Part shown: piece by piece, positions 58,188-64,000 of the stretch
How the letters are laid out: every line of letters begins with the position of its first letter
Numbering within the stretch: position 1 is the first letter of the stretch
Assembly: GCA_013420905.1 (NCBI GenBank)
Contig: JAAXNY010000005.1
Span: forward strand, 1,488,001 to 1,552,000
Source: Collybia mongolica
Taxonomy: Eukaryota > Basidiomycota > Agaricomycetes > Agaricales > Clitocybaceae
DNA length: 64,000 nucleotides
Direction of reading: 5' to 3'
Notes under the pieces: generated by a model
Told to the model about the DNA's origin: nothing
Seen by the model: only the letters and a program-made list of their open reading frames with translations
Databases searched by the model: none
Program-made: the position numbers and the translations under genes

Positions 58188-60628
58188 CTAGACCTTGACC
58201 ACGCCAAAAGTCTCGACGTGCAGAGTTACCGAGGGCATTCCACGAAGGGCGGCCAAGGGACTTGCTACACTAGATCGAAGGGCACGACGAACAGATTCTG
58301 CTAGGGTGGAAGGTCCGGCAACTGCAGCTCAGATAGTAAGTAAGCGTAGAAAAGAAGGTAAACTGAAAGTCACGCACCATCGACAGACACAGGTCCGAGA
58401 GAAGCAGAAATCTCGTCATGGAGCAGCTTGCGGATACTCGGACGACCATGAACCTGTTTCAATGATGAATATGTAGGCAGGTCCTTATCTTTCTCAGATT
58501 CTGAGATAGAGGAAGGGCCCGAGGACGGGCCGGACTCGGTAGTCGAGGACACTTGAGGGATTATGTACTTGGAGCCAGTGATATAAACGCGTGGCTCAAT
58601 GGTTAACAATCGAGAAGCCGGGGCGAGAGTGTTAGTCAATATCTTTGAAATCCAAGTTAAGTGATCTACCAAGGGCCCAGGATTAGGATGAAATCTCGCG
58701 AAGCATAGTTGAGAATTTACCTGCATCTCTTACGGCCCATATAAAAACAATTCGCCTGACAGCTGATTTCCCACCATAAGCGTCCACACTGTTCGGATGA
58801 ATTAGAAGCCATCAAGATATGAAGTCGAATATGATACCTACCGTGCAAGATTTAACAGAAGCGGGAGTGTATAAGAAATCCCAGAACCACCTGTGCACCC
58901 ATGTCAAACATTGAAAACAAGAGAAGATGTCTAGCTAACCTGCAATCAGTATACAAGTAGTGAAAGGCCGTAAATCAGGGGGGCATCCGTATGGCCCATC
59001 AATAAAGGCTGGAATGGTGTTAACGCCGTTTCGAGTGGCATGATTCCTCAGTCGAAGAGTGAGACCCGTTCGTCCTGTAATAAGAAACACCGCGCTGTTT
59101 TCTTTGCTGTGAGATTCTGGTATACTGGCAATTGTGAAAGGGTGGGATTCGATCGGAAGGTTGCTGATCGAAGGAAGGATAAGGTATGCATGCTGTCCTG
59201 GGATCCATGTGAAGCGGCGATGCAAAGTGAGGCGCACCATGTCCTCCGACAAAAGCTCGATGGTGGCATTTGAAGAATCCGGGTTTTTGCGGCTCCATAC
59301 TCTGTTGTTATAAATGACGCGAGAAAACCGAAGGAACCGATCCAGCGCCCAAACCATCAATGCAGGCCAGATATAAGCGCCGTGTCTTTCATAGTATTTC
59401 GAATCAGCAGTTATGAGCTGATATCTTAGTACTTACTCTTGCTCCCGCGCGTGGAAATAACCGCAGATCAAAAAAATTCTACAAATAGGAGGTTAGTATG
59501 TGGCTAAAATTGCAGATGGCAAAGACGAACGCTATAAGGATGATGTGAGACAGCAAAAAGAACTCAAATGCCATGTGTCGGATCGGTCGGATGGAAAGGA
59601 GAGAAGCCAGAGTAAAGGCGGCCAGGCCGGTGGCGCCAGCCTGCATCCAGGTGTGAGTGAAATCAAATTGAGGGGGAAGACTAGGAAGTGAGTTGAGCAA
59701 GAATGCGAAAGAGAGGGTAAGTTATAATGTGCACACCCTGCTGCAGTCCTTGCGATTGCGTGCATCCAAAGAAGAACAAGGCAAGTCCTTGCAGCTGCTC
59801 GATGAAGAACGTTCAACTAGGACAATGATTTAGCCAAAAGAAGACCCAGGTCAGTTAAACTTTGCCTCACTTTCTCATAGCTAACACCTGTCAAAACTGG
59901 AAGCAAATCAGTTTCCCGCCGAAATGAAAGACAACTGCAATTTACAAGAGATAATATTATTCTTGCCGGCGAGGCCGACGACGAGGGGCAGTTGGGCTGA
60001 TGCGAAGTGCGCCGCACGATCTTGCCAGAACGCGGCCTGAAGGTTACGTGCTGAAGGTAATTAGTTCCACATATCCTACTCAAGTGTTATCATGTATTTG
60101 AGACTCACTGTCAATAAGGAGCCAAATAAAGATGGCTGCCATGTATCCCAAAATGAATGCGAGTTCGGAGACAGAAGATACCGCAAAGGAACCAACTACG
60201 ATGGTCCAGCGAAAGGCACCGATCCTGAATGCAGTAGCAACAGCCACAGGGAGGCGACGAATAGACATTTTTCCCATACGAGGGCTTGCGCTCTCCAAGT
60301 CTGGCTTCTTTGTCGCGCTCACTTTTTCGAGAGCAGATTTCGGGATGGTTGCGAGCGAGTAAAGACGGCGGGCAACACGGATGCATGTCAAAAGGGCTAT
60401 AACACTCGCAATCAAGTACCATATTTGCTTGGTGAACTTGGTCTGCATCTGATCTCTATAATGGCGATCAGCTGCAGTGGCGCGCGAGTTAAGCAGAGGG
60501 ACAGTGGGGGGATTAATGAGCGTCGACATAGTAAATAATGGTCCTGGAATGCGAGGTAAGGATCTTGTTATTTCGGAAGCGTCTTGCTCTAGCTTTTTAT
60601 TCACTGAGCGACGGAGTCCTAACGTCAT
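58188..60628 (-). CDS. Ferric reductase (FRE family), transmembrane
   Basis: Seen: two in-frame ATGs, at 60628 and 60529 (MSTLINPPTVPLLNSRATAA). I favour the second because the first adds only charged residues. Membrane helices carry the bis-heme histidines (VLHRAAARTCLVLLWMHAIA and IRHMAFEFFLLSHIILIAFV). Next come MVRLTLHRRFTWIPGQHAYL and the FAD motif ESHPFTIASIPES, then NGVNTIPAFIDGPYGCPPDL and CILIAGGSGISYTLPLLLNL (NADPH-binding GGSGxSY). The C-terminus (PSVTLHVETFGVVKV) ends at 58188-58190. Known: these plasma membrane enzymes reduce extracellular Fe3+ or Cu2+ before uptake, using FAD and NADPH. All catalytic motifs are present and several introns were traced. A Ser-rich cytosolic insert lies before the NADPH tail. 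Confidence 0.92.
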
Positions 60629-61938
60629 ATATGATCACGGTAAATGCGAGTTTTTTTTTGTCGTACCTCGTAGTATTTCTTTTTCGTTGGTTGCAACGAA
60701 CATATCGAAAACACAAGTTTCATCGTGAAGTTCTGTGAGAACGTGGGCCCTCATTGAACCTCGGAGTCCTGACAGAAGCGTTCGTGTTTCGTCGCTGACG
60801 TGAGGTTCGTGGTCAAAACGATACCCAGCACATGTAGTATTCAATGGGGGCAAGTCCGAGCTTCGTTCAAAATATTTCTATTGGTCGATTGGCGGCAAGT
60901 ATGAGCTTCGTCCAATTTATTTCTACTGGTTGATTGGCGGAAAAGGTTCGGCTCCTGAATGAAGCTGGAACAGCCCCTTTGTCGAGGACGTTGCTTATTT
61001 CAGAGTTTCGGTCCCTAGGAATTATGGAAGCGTTAAGCTATCCGAGGGAAGAGAGCTATGTTAATCGTCGAAAGATTTAGGCGCGTCAATGTGGGAGGTT
61101 AAAACCACGGGATCCATTTATTGTAGGAGAATATAACAACGGGACTGGTTTTGCGTGGTTGACGCCCAAGAAGTGGTGTGAAAATCTAGACCCAGGAGGG
61201 CCAAGGGGGAAATGAATCATGCCACATTTGCAACGGCCCCCGAGACGCTGCGATCTACCAAGGGCGGCCGTGAAAGGGTACTCGAGAGATTTCGAGTCGA
61301 GGACTATTCAGTTAACTTACTGTCAGCAGGTGAGAACGTGACCTATTTTCTTCGGAAGCTTTGGAAGTAACTTGATTTATGCCGCGGTCGGATTAACAGT
61401 CACTGAACTGAGGGGTAGCCATTAGAATTGAGTTTAGTGGGGCGGAATGACCGATCGATCATCGAAGTCATAGACTCAATGGGAGATGACACTGGATGTC
61501 CAGATTTTGATACATGGTTGTTCGAATACATGGCATGATTTTCCATGATCGCGAAGAAAATTCCTTGGTGATCAAGGATCATGATACGACTTGAGTCGTG
61601 TTGCCACGGTCGCGATACTTATAAGTGTTTCTCCTTGAGAATCGCATAGTTTTTAGGGTTGAAAGACTTAGGGCTCGGTGATTGGAGTGGAGAGAGGAGT
61701 TGTGTATACTAGATTCTCAGAGTTCTTTGCGACAACGTTTTGAAAGGGTCTGATTATAAGTATTATGTAATGAGTATATTTCGGCGTTCGGCGCTTCCAG
61801 GAGGTTACGGGATTTGCCGGCTCTGGTCCACCTCACTTTCCTTCACCAAACTACCTAAAACCGCTTCCCACTCTAGAGCAAGTGCCTGCGTTCGTTTGTT
61901 TATAATTGCTCATCCTAATTGACTCCTACAGCTTGGTG
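60629..61938. other. Divergent intergenic region, ferric reductase and ATP synthase d
   Basis: 1.3 kb between starts of two divergent genes. It contains the tandem CCAAT-bearing repeat described separately. A 3' run of short words near 61400-61700 has no clear structure. Confidence 0.45.
60847..60947. promoter_or_regulatory. Two tandem ~48-bp repeats with CCAAT boxes upstream of the ferric reductase
   Basis: Two imperfect copies of a unit containing gagcttcgt, atttct and ATTGG(T)CGATTGGC-type sequence. In gene orientation they carry GCCAATCGACCAATAG and GCCAATCAACCAG, three CCAAT boxes in all, 220-320 bp upstream of the reductase ATG. Known: fungal iron genes are controlled by the CCAAT-binding complex with HapX. 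Binding here is not shown. Confidence 0.6.
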
Positions 61939-62737
61939 ATGGCCACAAAAGCAGCCGCAGCGGCGGTCGTAAGTTTTCAGGCCACAAGTGAAGCAACCAA
62001 TTCCTGATGCTCTTTTTCTCTACAAGGACTTCACCCGTATCTACACTTCTCTCGGACTCGGAAAGGGTACTTGATTTTCTTTCACAATCTCAGAAATGCG
62101 TCCTGAAATCACCTGCCTAGAAACTATTGCATCCCTGCAAGCTTTCCGCAAACGTCACAGCGAAGCCCAGCGCCTCGCGTCCCAATATGCTTCGCAGCCT
62201 ACCACTGTGGATTTGGCGCATTACCGTTCCGTCATAAAGAACAAGGCTATTGTTGATGAGGCAGAGAAGCTGTTGAGAGAGTTCAAGCCTGTCACTTACG
62301 ACGTCAACGCACACGTCAAGGCGATCGAGACTTTTGAAGCAAAGGCCGTGCGTCGTTGCCATCCTCAATATCTTTTGAAACACGAACTGACACTAGGTTA
62401 CAGGTTGAGAAAGCCAAGGAGACGGAGGAGAAGATTGACGTTGAACTCAAGGAGCTCCAGGCAACCCTTGCGAACATTGAGGATGCTCGGCCATTCGACC
62501 AGCTAACAGTGAGGTTTTAAAGAAGTATCGGTATTGCTTTGACTGAAGGCTTGTATTTAGGTTGAGGACGTTGGCAAGGCTCATCCTCGTCTCGTGGAGG
62601 TCGTCGAAACAATGGTGAAGAAGGGTAAATGGACAGTACCGGGTACGTCTCGCTTGAGCTCCATTGAGAGAACCGCTAATTCACCTCTGTCAATCTTAGG
62701 TTACAAGGAGAAGTTTGGAGACCTTAACCTCATGTAA
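61939..62737 (+). CDS. ATP7: ATP synthase subunit d, mitochondrial
   Basis: Seen: MATKAAAAAV, an intron, then DFTRIYTSLGLGK, an intron, then ETIASLQAFRKRHSEAQRLA and SQPTTVDLAHYRSVIKNKAI, VDEAEKLLREFKPVTYDVNA, then AKETEEKIDVELKELQATLA, ARPFDQLTVEDVGKAHPRLV and MVKKGKWTVPGYKEKFGDLN, LM, stop at 62735-62737. About 173 residues, as expected for the family. Known: subunit d belongs to the peripheral stator stalk of F1Fo ATP synthase on the matrix side. Four or five introns. The reading joins without any frame problem. Confidence 0.95.
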
Positions 62738-62930
62738 TCGCGTCTATAAACTTAGAATGAAAAGGTGCTCCTGTGCCAACTCTTGCTTGGTTGATTGCAA
62801 AGAATTGGAATCGCCTTGTGAATATCTCATGCCACTTAACGGGATATACATTCAGTCTCTACGAACTAGATTGTCCATTCTGTTTCATTTATGTCTACTT
62901 GATTGGAACAAGGACAATTTTCTCTTTGAA

Positions 62931-64000
62931 CTAATATGCTCCAGGACGAGGTATCCATGCTGTCAGTGGTTGATTAACAATTGCAGCGATACCACTTTCC
63001 ACCTTTGAAGTAAGTCGAAGAGCAAGCGAATTGATTTTCGCACCCGTGGACCCAGCAGCCCAAAGTGATATGGCCAGCGTGTTCGCGCCGTTATAATTTA
63101 GGATTCCTTGAGCTGCCGTGCATGTATGAGGACAGTCCACGCAACGCATAAGCAAAAGATACTCACGAACTGGGAAGGCTGTCTGAGGACCAATATTGTT
63201 GACTAGCAAAGTGCTTCTTGAGAACACTGTACACTTGAGAATAAAAATCAGCTTACCATATTTGCCATATTGATATCCGTTGATGTAGAACTAGAATGGT
63301 CATGTTCGATCAGATGCTAGTCATAGCTCTATGTGTCATACCTGAGCACGATAGTAAATGTTACTTGTAGAATTCGAGATCACCAGCGATAAAGGGTAGT
63401 CAACCCCTTTGGGTACGTTCAAATCAAAGTTCGTCCTAAAGATCTGTCAAACTTCTTCCAAAACGAGAAAGAGTGTATTGAGATCGCACCTATAGAAGCT
63501 GACACCGGCGGTAGGAATTCCTGCCGTCGGTTTCCCAGAAGCCCAACGTGAGTCGTCAAACCCGGGGAGATGCCACCCTTCTCAACGGGTGAGAAAAAAT
63601 AGCACCATCATGATGTCAATCAATTCAAAAACAAACCTTGTCTTTCTCCGAAGAGACCTCCTTCATTCAAAGGTCCCCGAGTCCTATCAACATACTGTGG
63701 GTAGAATGCGTTAAGCATGAAGTTATCAACATAACGTTATGACATACGCTTTCCCCTCCCAGATTTCCCGTGAGTTTCCATGTGCTCACTTGGGGCAAGA
63801 CGCCTTTTCCGAGGAAAGAGTAGCTCCTGATCCCTCGAGGTTGCTTGAAAGAGTCGCTGGCAGCCCACCAATCGCCTTCATATCCCATATGGTCTTGTAG
63901 GATTGTCAAAACATGAGCCGAGCCTTGTTTTAAGAAAGAAGGGAAATTGAAGGTCCCTTGGTGTTCGCTGGTCAGAGAATCGCCCACCCACGAGCCGAGG
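62931..64000 (-). CDS. GH35 beta-galactosidase (C-terminal part, runs off right edge)
   Basis: Seen in reading order from the right edge: [20 protein letters not shown], then [20 protein letters not shown] and [30 protein letters not shown]. Exons follow with [60 protein letters not shown] and GPQTAFPV, then [20 protein letters not shown] and [12 protein letters not shown], stop at 62931-62933. These are the C-terminal jelly-roll domains of fungal GH35 enzymes ([28 protein letters not shown]). Known: the enzymes are secreted and remove terminal beta-galactose from plant cell-wall polysaccharides. The catalytic TIM barrel lies outside. Only introns, no lesions, in the part seen. Convergent with ATP7 across about 190 bp. 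Confidence 0.92.

Overview
The window is nuclear DNA from a filamentous fungus, almost certainly a basidiomycete of the mushroom-forming Agaricomycetes. Genes are dense, lie on both strands and are cut by many 45-70 nt GT-AG introns. Their products are recognisably fungal or eukaryotic (SEC63, a Rab, calcineurin B, NOP9, LSM6, RPL18, ATP synthase d, an EF-hand MscS channel, ferric reductase, GH35 beta-galactosidase), and a tRNA-Asn carries an intron. All coordinates come from reading the sequence. Family names rest on motifs I recognise, not on searches.

Layout. 1-16.3 kb: SEC63 (cut by the left edge), a Rab GTPase with a very large insertion, a decayed cytochrome P450, a TTI2-like gene, a low-complexity protein, calcineurin B, the mitochondrial tRNA-modification GTPase MSS1/MnmE, a WDR89-like protein and a small single-pass membrane protein. 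16.6-24.2 kb: an AT-rich island with four Helitron-like rolling-circle elements abutting head to tail on the minus strand. They carry broken Pif1-type helicase pieces and end in a hairpin plus CTTG. 24.2-26.1 kb: gene-poor, with a small PHD-like zinc-finger gene or remnant. 26.1-45.2 kb: NOP9, an F-box protein, a nucleostemin/Grn1-type GTPase, tRNA-Asn(GTT), a long proline-rich WH2-like protein, LSM6, a TRA2-like SR protein, RPL18, a secreted alpha/beta hydrolase, a small basic protein and a Gly-rich coiled-coil protein. 46.7-64 kb: an EF-hand MscS channel, an unknown small protein, a very long RING-IBR-RING E3 ligase, a ferric reductase, ATP synthase subunit d and the C-terminus of a GH35 beta-galactosidase.

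Themes. Several genes serve ribosome and RNA biology (NOP9, nucleostemin-like GTPase, RPL18, LSM6, TRA2-like, tRNA-Asn). Two relate to calcium (calcineurin B and the EF-hand channel). Three divergent pairs share short promoters: CNB1/MSS1, the proline-rich gene/LSM6, and TRA2/RPL18.

The most interesting items are the tandem Helitron array with structure-conserved terminal hairpins, the RBR E3 ligase that combines two CCCH fingers, RRM-like segments, 26-residue coiled-coil repeats and a C-terminal CaaX box, the Rab with a roughly 190-residue disordered insert between G4 and G5, and tandem CCAAT-bearing repeats upstream of the ferric reductase.
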